Counted from the stretch's first letter, positions 38,520 to 46,369 are shown. The stretch is DNA of 64,000 bases from Flavobacterium aquicola (GCF_003385115.1 NZ_QUNI01000002.1:248001-312000), one strand, 5' to 3'. Notes: generated from the sequence alone by a model not told the origin. Translations and numbers: made by a program.

Positions 38520-38677
38520 TTAAAAAACTTTAGAAAATTCACTTTTAGTAAAATACAAGATCGCATTTGTAAGATACAATTCCCATTAGTTCGGTACGGT
38601 ACAATCTATTGCTTACTTGCTGTGTATTAAACAAAAATACAACTTTTCGGATAAGTTTTAACTAAAACAGCAAAATT

Positions 38678-40294
38678 ATGAAAACTTCAAAAAAACTTTC
38701 ATATCCAAAACTCGAAAACGAGTTTTTAGAAAATATCTTGGGACAATTAGTTAATCAGTATACTATCGTTCAGATATTTTTCACCAAACAAGAACCTCCT
38801 TCCTTAAACTCACATCTTGTAATTAATATCTGTGAAAAGATAGATGCTGAACAGCTACAACAGAAAAAATGGATAACAAAAGTTAGAGATCGTTATCAGA
38901 TCAATGTCTATTTCATTTATTCAGGTAGACTTCATCATCGATTTTCTTTTGGACATCCATTTATTGAATTTTACTGTCAGCCTTCGGCTCTTATCTACCA
39001 AAATGAAGACTCTGTAAATCCGCTCATTATTAAAAGAAGTTGGAAGAAGTATAGTAAAAAATTTAATGTCTTTGCAGAATGCTTTTATCACGACCACGAT
39101 CTTTACAAATCACAAGTCAAAAATCTTATTTCAGAAGGTGCCTCAAAAAGTGTGTTTACATCGTATGAAAGATTAATTGTGCACGATCTTGAATATTTAG
39201 AAGAATTATATTCAGGAAGTACCTCCACTTCACTGGATTTAAATGAAAGTATCAATAATCTAATTCAATACATTCCCGAGATTCAAAAATGCTTTGTGAA
39301 AAATAGTCGAAGCAAATATTATCTTGCTGATCTGTTTGCAAAAGCAAAAGAAGCAACTACTGATGATGATGTAATACATAAAAATGAAATGTATGAAGCC
39401 CTTGGTATTGCTGAACAAAATCTCTACTGCATGATTGAAAAACGCTTTGGCGAATTAAAGAAATTAATAAAAAAAAGATGTTTTGAAAAGCAGGAAGTTT
39501 TATATCTGAATGATAATGTAGCAAAAGATGAAATTATTGATATTACTATAGAGACCATATTAAAATCGGTTGAAGCCGAACAAATATACTTATATCATCA
39601 AATCGCTAATCATGATAAAACGACTTATTATTTAATGCTTATAGCTGTAGGAGCGGGAAATGATAAATTAAAATTAATCAATCAATCTCTAAAAAGCAAA
39701 ATGGAAGGAAAATATGATTTCGTTTTGATAAGCCATAATCGTAGCTGGATTCAAAATAGCCTGTATCAGCATCAAAGTTTCTTTTCCAAAATAATACAAA
39801 ACAAATATCTGATATATTCATCCAGCGAATACCTTCCTGAATTTCATTGGGAGATTCCACACAATCCTTCTCACGCTGATCTACATTTTTATTATAAGCC
39901 AGCCAAAGATACAGCCATGCAATTTTTTAAAATAGTCGAAGGTATTAAAGAAAACTACCAAGGTCTTGATTCCCTTTTTACATTGTTTTTTATGTCTTTT
40001 TGTAGAACATATATTTTTTGCAAGACTTATTACCTGCCTAATTATTTATCTAATCAAACATTATGGCAGTTGTGTCTATATGCAGATTCCAACATGCGAA
40101 AATATAATTATTTAATAGAGCAGTTCTGGACAGATTTCTTTCCTTATTTAGATAGACACATGAACCTTCGTCATGATTTATCAAAGCTCAACAAAGAAAA
40201 GGTAGATCAGATGAATACTATAGTTGAGAAGCTAATGGATGAATTACATAATTTGGTTATTGAAGGCGGGTTATTGAATTCTGAACAAGATTGA
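38678..40294 (+). CDS. Protein with doubled NTase-like/HEPN-like architecture
   Basis: 538 residues, no confident family. By eye it has two halves of similar plan. First, a mixed alpha/beta part ending SFGHPFIEFYCQPSALIYQN (near 90-110) and a helical part to about 270. Second, an alpha/beta part from about 285 (LKSVEAEQIYLYHQ, then HQSFFSKIIQNKYLIYSS) followed by a helical bundle (LFFMSFCRTYIFCKTYYLP onward). This order and the GHPF.../LIY pattern resemble NTase plus HEPN fusions of Bacteroidota. The NTase GS...DxD residues are not evident, so the fold may be inactive. A late RHMNLRH stretch fits the R-x(4-6)-H theme of HEPN RNases only loosely. It diverges from the XRE gene and precedes a 110-aa gene by 44 bp. 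Defence or toxin function is inference. Confidence 0.55.
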   Translation: MKTSKKLSYPKLENEFLENILGQLVNQYTIVQIFFTKQEPPSLNSHLVINICEKIDAEQLQQKKWITKVRDRYQINVYFIYSGRLHHRFSFGHPFIEFYCQPSALIYQNEDSVNPLIIKRSWKKYSKKFNVFAECFYHDHDLYKSQVKNLISEGASKSVFTSYERLIVHDLEYLEELYSGSTSTSLDLNESINNLIQYIPEIQKCFVKNSRSKYYLADLFAKAKEATTDDDVIHKNEMYEALGIAEQNLYCMIEKRFGELKKLIKKRCFEKQEVLYLNDNVAKDEIIDITIETILKSVEAEQIYLYHQIANHDKTTYYLMLIAVGAGNDKLKLINQSLKSKMEGKYDFVLISHNRSWIQNSLYQHQSFFSKIIQNKYLIYSSSEYLPEFHWEIPHNPSHADLHFYYKPAKDTAMQFFKIVEGIKENYQGLDSLFTLFFMSFCRTYIFCKTYYLPNYLSNQTLWQLCLYADSNMRKYNYLIEQFWTDFFPYLDRHMNLRHDLSKLNKEKVDQMNTIVEKLMDELHNLVIEGGLLNSEQD

Positions 40295-40338
40295 CCCATT
40301 GTTATTTGATATAATTAATCAATTTAAAAATAAAGATC

Positions 40339-40671
40339 ATGGAAATAGATGAAATTGAAAGACTAGAAAAATTTAAAGAACTGACTGCTAACTATCTCAG
40401 TGCTTTGAAGCCTGTGAAGGATAAAAGCGGGATTCATACTGCAAAAATAAGAGTCTATGATTATTATGAACTCGCTTCTATTATTAGAAATCTGTTGAAA
40501 TTATGTATTGTGGCTCTGGATCAGGAGGGAGCAGAAGTTCCTAGTACGGTAAAAAATCAGTCAATTGACGTTGGACTTATACTGGGTATTGCTCTGCAGT
40601 TATTTCCAATAGATGAATTTGAACTGTTAAATGAAATAAGCATATTATTTCCTCCAGATTCTAGAAAGTAA
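40339..40671 (+). CDS. Small acidic conserved-looking protein, partner of the 538-aa gene
   Basis: 110 residues, not recognised. Helical, with an N-terminal charged helix, a middle hydrophobic helix (YYELASIIRNLLKLCIVALD) and a C-terminal half LILGIALQLFPIDEFELLNEI. No catalytic motif or transmembrane signal. It follows the 538-aa gene by 44 bp on the same strand and is closed by a good terminator at 40739-40763, so the two form a likely two-gene unit. An antitoxin or immunity-type role would fit the layout but is not shown. Confidence 0.6.
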   Translation: MEIDEIERLEKFKELTANYLSALKPVKDKSGIHTAKIRVYDYYELASIIRNLLKLCIVALDQEGAEVPSTVKNQSIDVGLILGIALQLFPIDEFELLNEISILFPPDSRK

Positions 40672-40738
40672 GATAAAAGTATAATAAATGACAAACAATC
40701 ATATTTTCAATTAACATGATTCCATTTATAAATTTAAT

Positions 40739-40763
40739 AAAACGCCGACTTCGGAGGTGTTTT
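40739..40763 (+). terminator. Intrinsic terminator with a UUCG-type loop
   Basis: AAAACGCC pairs with GGTGTTTT (one G-U) around GACTTCGGA, which can fold as a C-UUCG-G tetraloop. It lies 68 bp after the 110-aa gene and is the first of several consecutive hairpins. Confidence 0.7.
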
Positions 40764-40766
40764 CCA

Positions 40767-40897
40767 GCCCCTGCAAGGGCAAGTGGTTTTGAGATGCTGA
40801 ATTCATTTCAAGCATCTCAAAACACAACTTGCCATTACCTTTGTGGTAATATTATTGGAATGGATTTATTGAAAGGGCTTGATGCCCTTTTTTTATT
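40767..40897 (+). ncRNA. Candidate structured RNA / long hairpin region ending in a terminator
   Basis: Consecutive hairpins with no convincing ORF: GCCC-CTGCAA-GGGC (40767-40780); a long imperfect stem with arms 40778-40798 and 40811-40833, pairing GGCAAGT and TTTTGAGATGCT with their complements around a 12-base loop; ATTACC/GGTAAT (40834-40850); then AAGGGC-TTGAT-GCCC with a T-run (40872-40897), a textbook terminator. The arrangement suggests a small RNA, or a single-strand-recognised site related to mobilization. No reverse transcriptase is nearby, so a retron is unlikely. Confidence 0.4.
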
Positions 40898-41035
40898 GTA
40901 GTGTTATAGAGTAATTTGTTTCAGAAATTATTTGGGATCCAGGATTATATAGAACAGCCCCATCATATAGTTGTGTTTTTCTTAAAGTCTCAGGAATACT
41001 GACTCAATAATTAGCTTATATATCCCTATTTATGG

Positions 41036-41208
41036 ATGTATGCAGGCAATCAGGCAGACAAGTACTCAGGAACTCTTGCATGCAAGTATGTAGGTATGTA
41101 AGCATGCAGGTATGTTGGCATACCTGCATGCTGGCATTCCAGAATCCCAGAATTCAAGTTTTCCTGCCTGTCTGCATTCTTGAATTCAAGAATGCAGACA
41201 GGCAGGAA
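41036..41208. repeat. Cluster of palindromes and short repeats
   Basis: A GC-richer, low-complexity stretch built from words like GCAGG, GCATGC and GCAGACAGGCAG. It contains CTTGCATGCAAG (41075-41086); 14-bp perfect arms around TTGG at 41101-41132; and a 48-bp perfect palindrome at 41161-41208 centred on TTGAATTCAA. Such clusters occur at partition, replication or transfer sites of mobile elements. No parA or rep gene was found near it. Confidence 0.75.
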
Positions 41209-41216
41209 TGCAGGTG

Positions 41217-41336
41217 TAAAAGCCTTTTATAATCCTGCATATTTTGTAAAAGAGAACCTTTAAGCATAAATGCTTTTAAAACAATAAAACTGTAAAAGCA
41301 TAAAACTATAAAAATGCTTTACTATAAAAGCTTAGA
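41217..41336. repeat. AAAAGC iteron-like repeats
   Basis: Several copies, in both orientations, of the word TAAAAGC (for example GTAAAAGCC, GTAAAAGCATAAAAC, TATAAAAGCTT), with one more near 41687-41695. Spacing is irregular. This resembles binding-site iterons in front of mobile-element maintenance genes. The function is inferred from pattern only. Confidence 0.4.
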
Positions 41337-41460
41337 TTTTTACAGATATATTTCTGCCAAACCTCAAAAGTACAATTGAACCTGTGCAGAAACCAAGAAA
41401 AAATATATTTTTAAAAGAAAACTGAAAAACCGTAAAAAAGAAAAAGAAAGCAATTTCACT

Positions 41461-41572
41461 TGACGGGATTCATGCAAACCAAAAGGAAACGGAATAAGTC
41501 CCGAAGGGTGGTTTGTGAGGGACGAGCAAAACATTATGCCGTAGTCTATTGGTTTGCATGAGAATCCCGTCA
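41461..41572. other. oriT-like inverted repeat
   Basis: Left arm 41461-41481 and right arm 41550-41572 are inverse complements with one 2-base insertion: TGACGGGATT-CATGCAAACC against its complement. They enclose about 68 bases that hold a smaller repeat (GTCCC at 41499-41503 ... GGGAC near 41519-41523). An inverted repeat beside a MobC-like gene fits an origin of transfer. The nick site cannot be placed. Confidence 0.5.
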
Positions 41573-41730
41573 TAACTTCGGTTTCTTTTTATTATTTTTT
41601 TTGGGTGGAATATAAAATAAAGCCCTAAGATAATTCAAACCTGACTTATACTGCCAACCAAGACATTAAAGTACCTGAATAAATACTATAAAAGCTTTAA
41701 TAATTACCTTTTGCCATAAAAATCAAGGTC

Positions 41731-42201
41731 ATGAAAAAAGATAAACAGAAAGACAAAACGCAGAAGAAAAATAAAAAACCGACGTCTCTAAAACCTGAGG
41801 AGAAAAAAAACAAGGAAATTAAAAAAAATAATAAGAGGTTAAAAACTCCATTTGTGCAGATAGACAGAGGCGGAAACATTTTTACCAATTTCTTTTCTAA
41901 TTTTCTCAGACAGCTTAAAAACCCTACAAGTACAGGATTGGGCAAGCTTTTGGATAAACTGCTGGTCATTAAAATTAAGGAAAGTGAAAAGAAACCGACA
42001 GAGAAGCCCCAGAAGCCAGTGGATATAATGGGACCTGTAAAAACGGTTTTCCGTAATATAGACAACATCGGAAATAATAATTTAACTCCAATGGAAAAAG
42101 AATCGCTGAGACAGCGTACAAATCAATCTGTGGATCTCAAGGGGGAACATAGTAATGAAGAGGTAATACGTAAGTCTGGAAAACCCCGCTTAGGGATGTA
42201 G
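41731..42201 (+). CDS. Lys-rich basic hypothetical protein of the mobilization region
   Basis: 156 residues, not recognised. Extremely Lys-rich N-terminus (about residues 1-45), then FVQIDRGGNIFTNFFSNFLR and LGKLLDKLLVIKIKESEKKP, and a polar tail ending GKPRLGM. No membrane segment or enzyme motif. The high positive charge and the position 159 bp after the oriT-like repeat would suit a DNA-bound relaxosome or partition accessory. That is inference; it may also be a truncated larger protein. Confidence 0.55.
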   Translation: MKKDKQKDKTQKKNKKPTSLKPEEKKNKEIKKNNKRLKTPFVQIDRGGNIFTNFFSNFLRQLKNPTSTGLGKLLDKLLVIKIKESEKKPTEKPQKPVDIMGPVKTVFRNIDNIGNNNLTPMEKESLRQRTNQSVDLKGEHSNEEVIRKSGKPRLGM

Positions 42202-42268
42202 TCTTAGTAGAGCCAATAAACTAAAAAAGAAAAACAATTCGGTTTTTAAAACATTTTTTAAAGTAAAG

Positions 42269-42580
42269 CTAAATCCAGTGATATGGTTTGTCTTTACGGT
42301 TTAGATAGCAATACATCTCTTCCTTTTCGAGTTCAGGAAAGAATTTCAAGGCATCTTCAATTGCATAGTTCGGAAGAAAGGAAATCTCATCACGGACAGT
42401 TCTAATTACTTTTTCACGCCCATAAAAACGTACAATTTCGTCAATTTGATCCTGACCTCCACGCTCAACAATACGGCCAATTACCATTTTATATCCCCCA
42501 TCCCAATCAATCTTATCAAATTTAAAATCCCAGAAGAATTTAGGGTTAAGATTGGGTATATGTTTAGTTAATGGCTTCAT
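42269..42580 (-). CDS. DUF6922-like protein, partner of the AbiEii-type toxin
   Basis: 103 residues. Starts with NPKFFWDFKFDKIDWDGGYK, then VIGRIVERGGQDQIDEIVRF and a helical end, the pattern of the small DUF6922 proteins that accompany AbiEii-type nucleotidyltransferases in Bacteroidota. It lies 46 bp downstream of the AbiEii gene on the same strand. The probable role is antitoxin or regulator; the toxin-first gene order is unusual. Confidence 0.65.
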   Translation of the reverse strand: MKPLTKHIPNLNPKFFWDFKFDKIDWDGGYKMVIGRIVERGGQDQIDEIVRFYGREKVIRTVRDEISFLPNYAIEDALKFFPELEKEEMYCYLNRKDKPYHWI

Positions 42581-42626
42581 TTTTTTTAAAATTTGTAACT
42601 ATTAAAGATAATCTTTTTTAAGTGTA

Positions 42627-43316
42627 TTACCTACGAAATCCTCTCTTTTTATTGGGATTAATTGGTAAATCCTCTCTTTCTGATTTAAATTTATATAATT
42701 GATTCTTTACCGCCAGTTCCAGCCGTTTTTGGATATTTTTCCAGTTTTGCTGTTTTTCTTTTAGCATATCCACGCCTTCAAATGTGGTAATCTTGTCATA
42801 TGTGTTAAGACCTATTGAAGCCCAGTACGGGTCTTTATCATATTTTTTCTGATATGCTTGAAGGTAGAATTTTAAGGGTTCTTGTTCAAGCATAAAGTAC
42901 ATATCGACAAAATCCTTGTATCTGTCACCGCTTTGATGAATTGCGTGGAGTTTCATTGCTCCAATGTCTTCATTGGAAATCATGCGGACTCCTTCAGTTT
43001 CTTCTACAGAATTAAGAAGAGGGTAATTGTGAGTAATAAGATCTATCTTAATGTCATCTATGTGCGTAAGAACAGTGTTCTGTGAAAGTCTGCTTTCTTT
43101 CAGATTTGCACCATAAGTGTCATGTAGATATTTGAGCATCATCAGCGAATCAAAATCTTTTGTTGTGAAAAGATCTATATCTATTGATAGGCGGTGTCCT
43201 AATCTCAAGGCTAATGCCGTACCGCCGACCAATATGTAGTCTTTTAGTTTTTCGTCTTTCATAAGCCTTTGGAGAAGTTCCCACATCTCCTTAGTAACGG
43301 TTTCTTTGCAGAGCAT
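42627..43316 (-). CDS. AbiEii/AbiGii-family nucleotidyltransferase toxin
   Basis: 229 residues. N-terminal NTase core: ILVGGTALALRLGHRLSIDI with following DLF gives the GG(S/T)AL...(S)xDxD motif, and IDDIKIDLITHNYP supplies the third acidic position. ISNEDIGAMKLHAIHQSGDR and YKDFVDMY match the family's K-x(n)-R-x(n)-KD(y/f)xD box. AbiEii toxins transfer nucleotides (some modify tRNA acceptor ends) and cause abortive infection. Paired with the DUF6922 gene. An active enzyme is plausible, as all motifs are present. Confidence 0.85.
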   Translation of the reverse strand: MLCKETVTKEMWELLQRLMKDEKLKDYILVGGTALALRLGHRLSIDIDLFTTKDFDSLMMLKYLHDTYGANLKESRLSQNTVLTHIDDIKIDLITHNYPLLNSVEETEGVRMISNEDIGAMKLHAIHQSGDRYKDFVDMYFMLEQEPLKFYLQAYQKKYDKDPYWASIGLNTYDKITTFEGVDMLKEKQQNWKNIQKRLELAVKNQLYKFKSEREDLPINPNKKRGFRR

Positions 43317-43537
43317 AATTTTATATTTTCAGAAAAAGTAATTCTGAAAATGGCCTGCTCTGGCTTAGTGTCCTTAGGTAGCTTTATTTGTCTGAAGTTG
43401 TCTTAATTGTGAATCTTTAAATTGGTATCATGTGACAAGTACTTCCTCTTAGCTCCAAGTGATCCGCATTTCATGCTTGCCATAGATAATAATGTATTAT
43501 TGATTTTAGAATTCTTTAAACAATAATATTTAGTTAT

Positions 43538-43963
43538 ATGGATCATACCGAAAAAATCAATTTGCACAAAGGTGGCAGGCCTTTAAAAAATGATCCTGCT
43601 GTTCATCGCTACTCAATTAGTCTTACTGCTGAAGAAAATGCCCGGTTCCTGACTCTTTTTGAGACATCAGGGATGCATGTGATGGCTCACTTCATTACAG
43701 CCTGTGTTTTTCAGAAAACCATAAAGACAGTAAAGATTGATAAAGCAACAATGGATTATTATATGCGTCTCACCTCATTTTATAGCCAGTTCCGTTCAAT
43801 TGGGGTTAATTATAATCAGGTTGTTAAACTATTGTATAGCCGTTTTTCCGACAAAAAGGCATCTGCTTTTTTATACAAATTGGAAAAACAGACGACTGAT
43901 ATGGCGGTATTGTGTCAAAGAATCATAACTCTGACTGAGGAATTTGAAAAAAAAATATCTTAA
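43538..43963 (+). CDS. MobC-like relaxosome accessory protein
   Basis: 141 residues. The N-terminal GGRPLKNDPAVHRYSISLTA with a ribbon-helix-helix-like strand, the middle MHVMAHFITACVF, and VNYNQVVKLLYSRF match small MobA/MobC-type mobilization proteins of Bacteroidota (pattern G.NyNQ..k.ln). Such proteins bind oriT and recruit the relaxase. No relaxase gene follows: the next 268 bp (43964-44231) show no ORF or recognisable remnant. Transfer would therefore depend on a relaxase supplied in trans. Confidence 0.75.
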   Translation: MDHTEKINLHKGGRPLKNDPAVHRYSISLTAEENARFLTLFETSGMHVMAHFITACVFQKTIKTVKIDKATMDYYMRLTSFYSQFRSIGVNYNQVVKLLYSRFSDKKASAFLYKLEKQTTDMAVLCQRIITLTEEFEKKIS

Positions 43964-44231
43964 AAAATAGGACTTTCCATCATATCAGATGCTATGAATT
44001 CCAAATTGAATTTATCTCTAGCTTGATCAGGAGGTAAGCAAACTTATTACCTATCAACTCAGAAAATATGTTGTTTTCTGCATCTGAAAAAAGCCAATCA
44101 CAGCCAAAAAACACCATTCAAAACGGTAGGTCGATTTATCTTCTATTACTATAGTACTTTGGTTATATCAATGTGCTTTAAAAAAGCAATTGTTACTAAA
44201 AAATGATCTATAATAAGTAAATAAGCATTTT

Positions 44232-44507
44232 ATGGAAGAAATTATAACTAAAGAAGATTTAAGACAGTTTGGTTTGTTATTATTGGATAGTATGCGAAGT
44301 ATAATTAAAGAGAGTCATGGTAAAGCTGAAACAGCAGAAGGTGAATGGTTAAAAAGCAAAGCAGTTAGAAAACTATTGGATATATCGGCAGGTACAATAC
44401 AGAATCTTAGAATGACTCAGAAGGTCCGATTTAAAAAAGTTCTAGGGTCGTATTATTATAACAGAGAAGATATTCTAAAGTTGTTTAAAGATGAAACAAA
44501 CGGATAA
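44232..44507 (+). CDS. Excisionase-like helix-turn-helix protein
   Basis: 91 residues. The C-terminal half EWLKSKAVRKLLDISAGTIQ then NLRMTQKVRFKKVLGSYYYN reads as a MerR-type winged helix (HTH_17) of the kind used by Bacteroidota excisionases and regulators next to integrases. The N-terminus is a helix. The end overlaps the next gene by 17 bp. Probable role: directionality factor or regulator for the integrase at 44840-46144. Confidence 0.72.
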   Translation: MEEIITKEDLRQFGLLLLDSMRSIIKESHGKAETAEGEWLKSKAVRKLLDISAGTIQNLRMTQKVRFKKVLGSYYYNREDILKLFKDETNG

Positions 44508-44787
44508 ACTAAATGAAAAACTGCTTATAGATTATTTGTCTATTTACATAAATGATTCAAAGCTGAATGTGTGGCACCTGATGATTTTAACCGCAATTTT
44601 GATCTTGGGACACAAGCAAAATGAGTGGTCTAAGATAAAAGTCAGCCGTAGCAGAATTATGCATCTTTCACATATAAAAACACTGCCTACTTATCACAAA
44701 TACTTTAAAGAGCTTCAAAATTTAGGGTACATAAGATATAAACCTTCCTATCATCCAAGATGTAAAAGCGAAGTTGAGTTACTTTAA
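44491..44787 (+). CDS. Small winged-helix-like protein of integrative elements
   Basis: 98 residues. WHLMILTAILILGHKQNEWS then KVSRSRIMHLSHIKTLPTYH and KYFKELQNLGYIRYKPSYHP look like a replication- or regulator-type winged helix. It overlaps the excisionase-like gene by 17 bp, which implies translational coupling. Small proteins of this pattern are frequent beside Bacteroidota integrases; the exact function is unknown. A strong terminator follows directly. Confidence 0.6.
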   Translation: MKQTDKLNEKLLIDYLSIYINDSKLNVWHLMILTAILILGHKQNEWSKIKVSRSRIMHLSHIKTLPTYHKYFKELQNLGYIRYKPSYHPRCKSEVELL

Positions 44788-44823
44788 AGAGGTTATCTCA
44801 GTACATGAGTTAACCTCTTTTTT
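44786..44823 (+). terminator. Bidirectional terminator between the excision genes and integrase
   Basis: AAAGAGGTTATCTC pairs with GAGTTAACCTCTTT (one mismatch) around AGTACAT, followed by T. A-runs on the other side let it serve the converging integrase gene too. Confidence 0.8.
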
Positions 44824-44839
44824 GTTCTTATGGGCAAGA

Positions 44840-46144
44840 CTAAGCAATTTTATACTTCTCTTTTATTATTTGGATTTCTTTTTCAAGTCTGCATAGCAAA
44901 GCAGAATCTTGCTGGGTCATCTCAGTTTTTTCAGAGTTAAGCTTTTTAGTAAGTACAGACATTTCTCGGCCTATCGAAGCTTGTTCTGTAATGGCGTAGC
45001 TTTCGGTCTGCTTTACAGAAGAGTGCCCAAGCATTTCTTTTACTACGTTAATAGGTACATTATTATTTAATGTTATAGTACTGCCAAATGTCCTGCGAGC
45101 CATATGTGTATTTAGTGTAAATGGAAAACCGCATAATACAGCAATTTCTTTAAGATATGCGTTCATTTTTTGATTGGAGACAACAGGAAGTATAGTGCCT
45201 CGTTTAAGACATAATGGATGTTCTTTGTATTTTTCAATGATATTAAGTGCCTTAGGAAGCAATGGTACATTAGTCGAAGAGTTCGTTTTTTGTCTTTCAG
45301 ACATAATCCACTGATTGCCGTCAACACCATCTTTAATGTCAGCATTTTTTAGCTGATATGCATCAATGTAAGCCAGACCTGTGTAACATTGGAAAACAAA
45401 AATATCCCGCACGGTATCAAGTCTCTCAATGAGAAAATCATGTTTTTCTAGTTTAGCTAAATCATTTGCAGAAATAGGCTTTTTTATGATTTTAGTTTTT
45501 CTGCTTTTAAAACTTGTAAAAGGATCTTTTGCAATAATTTCTTTATCAATGGCACGGATGACAATTTTTTTGAAGTTGGCAATGTATTTAAGAGTGGTGT
45601 TATTTGCACATTTTCGGACAGTACGTAGGTAAAACTCAAAGTCCTTTACAAATTCAAGATTTAAATCAATAAATTCAAAATCATCAGCTTTGTGTTTGAA
45701 TTTTATAAAAGCAGTTACATGGTTTTTAGTAATATTGAACCTCTCTAAGGTTGCTTCTGAATATCCATTACCCAGAAGAGCTTTCATTTCATCATTGTGT
45801 ATTTGGAATTCTTTCAACACTGTCGTTCTGGGTGTTATTTTACCCATAATATGATCCATAATTTTCTTCGAAGTTATAGGTTTACCGCTATATAAAATTT
45901 CCGTTTTTATTTCGTGAATTTTCATCATTAGCGAATCCAAGAAAAAGTTCAGAGATTTTGCATCTTCTTTGGTGCCGACTGCTCTTTCAATTTTCTGGTT
46001 CCAGCGCTCAACGTCCCATTGCCTTCTGGTAGATGCTTCTTTCGGAATACCGTCAACGGTTATTCTAAAATAAACACTTCTAATTTTACTCTCATTTCTG
46101 GGTGCTTTCAAAAAGAAAATCAACCCAAAGCTGTTCTCTAGCAT
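44840..46144 (-). CDS. Tyrosine recombinase / integrase of element B
   Basis: 434 residues. Arm-binding N-terminus (IRSVYFRITVDGIPKEAS), SAM-like core-binding domain, catalytic domain with HMARRTFGST (HxxR), MLGHSSVKQTESYA with the nucleophilic tyrosine, and an added helical tail. The first Arg box reads CYTGLAYIDAYQL, with Ala for Arg as in the other integrase. It is related to, but clearly different from, the one at 9568-10812, so the elements are not copies. It lies 291 bp from the tRNA-Ser 3' end and is the best candidate to have made the 11098/46435 junctions. Confidence 0.93.
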   Translation of the reverse strand: MLENSFGLIFFLKAPRNESKIRSVYFRITVDGIPKEASTRRQWDVERWNQKIERAVGTKEDAKSLNFFLDSLMMKIHEIKTEILYSGKPITSKKIMDHIMGKITPRTTVLKEFQIHNDEMKALLGNGYSEATLERFNITKNHVTAFIKFKHKADDFEFIDLNLEFVKDFEFYLRTVRKCANNTTLKYIANFKKIVIRAIDKEIIAKDPFTSFKSRKTKIIKKPISANDLAKLEKHDFLIERLDTVRDIFVFQCYTGLAYIDAYQLKNADIKDGVDGNQWIMSERQKTNSSTNVPLLPKALNIIEKYKEHPLCLKRGTILPVVSNQKMNAYLKEIAVLCGFPFTLNTHMARRTFGSTITLNNNVPINVVKEMLGHSSVKQTESYAITEQASIGREMSVLTKKLNSEKTEMTQQDSALLCRLEKEIQIIKEKYKIA

Positions 46145-46270
46145 AATTCAACTTATTAGATTAGTAAATGTAGAATTATAACCTCATTTTAACAAGATGT
46201 AAACGCTCTTAACCCCTTTGAATATAAGGCTTAGATAAGAAATTTGTGGCGCACTAGCAAGTTTTTAAAA

Positions 46271-46321
46271 TGCGCCACGATTGTGCCACATAAATTTTGT
46301 GCATTTTTATAAATATTGAAA
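46271..46321 (+). repeat. Right copy of the 51-bp end repeat of element B
   Basis: About 84% identical, same orientation, to 11172-11222, including 20 identical bases at its end. It lies between the integrase start and the terminator next to the tRNA. It may be arm-type integrase sites and may also contain the integrase promoter. Confidence 0.65.
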
Positions 46322-46336
46322 ACGAGTATAAAATAA

Positions 46337-46369
46337 AAAACCCTGCAAATCATTAGATTTGCAGGGTTT
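46337..46369 (-). terminator. Terminator downstream of tRNA-Ser inside the element
   Basis: AAACCCTGCAAATC and GATTTGCAGGGTTT form a perfect 14-bp stem with loop ATTA, and on the minus strand a T-run follows. It would stop tRNA transcription before it enters the integrase. The similar hairpin at 11042-11075 occupies the same place in element A. Confidence 0.85.

Noticed and set aside
40767..40897. Retron msr-msd
   Set aside because: Hairpins are suggestive, but no reverse transcriptase is encoded anywhere in the window.
40716..40901. 61-codon open frame in the hairpin region
   Set aside because: It runs through three stem-loops and a terminator, and its composition follows the structure rather than a protein.
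41032..41232. 66-codon open frame over the palindrome cluster
   Set aside because: Cys/Met-rich artefact of the GCAGG/GCATG repeats, with no protein-like pattern.
41364..41573. 69-codon minus-strand open frame
   Set aside because: It covers the oriT-like inverted repeat and has no recognisable or plausible domain.
41697..42068. 123-codon minus-strand open frame (Phe/Leu/Ser-rich)
   Set aside because: It is the antisense of the Lys-rich gene at 41731; the Phe/Ser-rich translation is the mirror of AAA/GAA codons.
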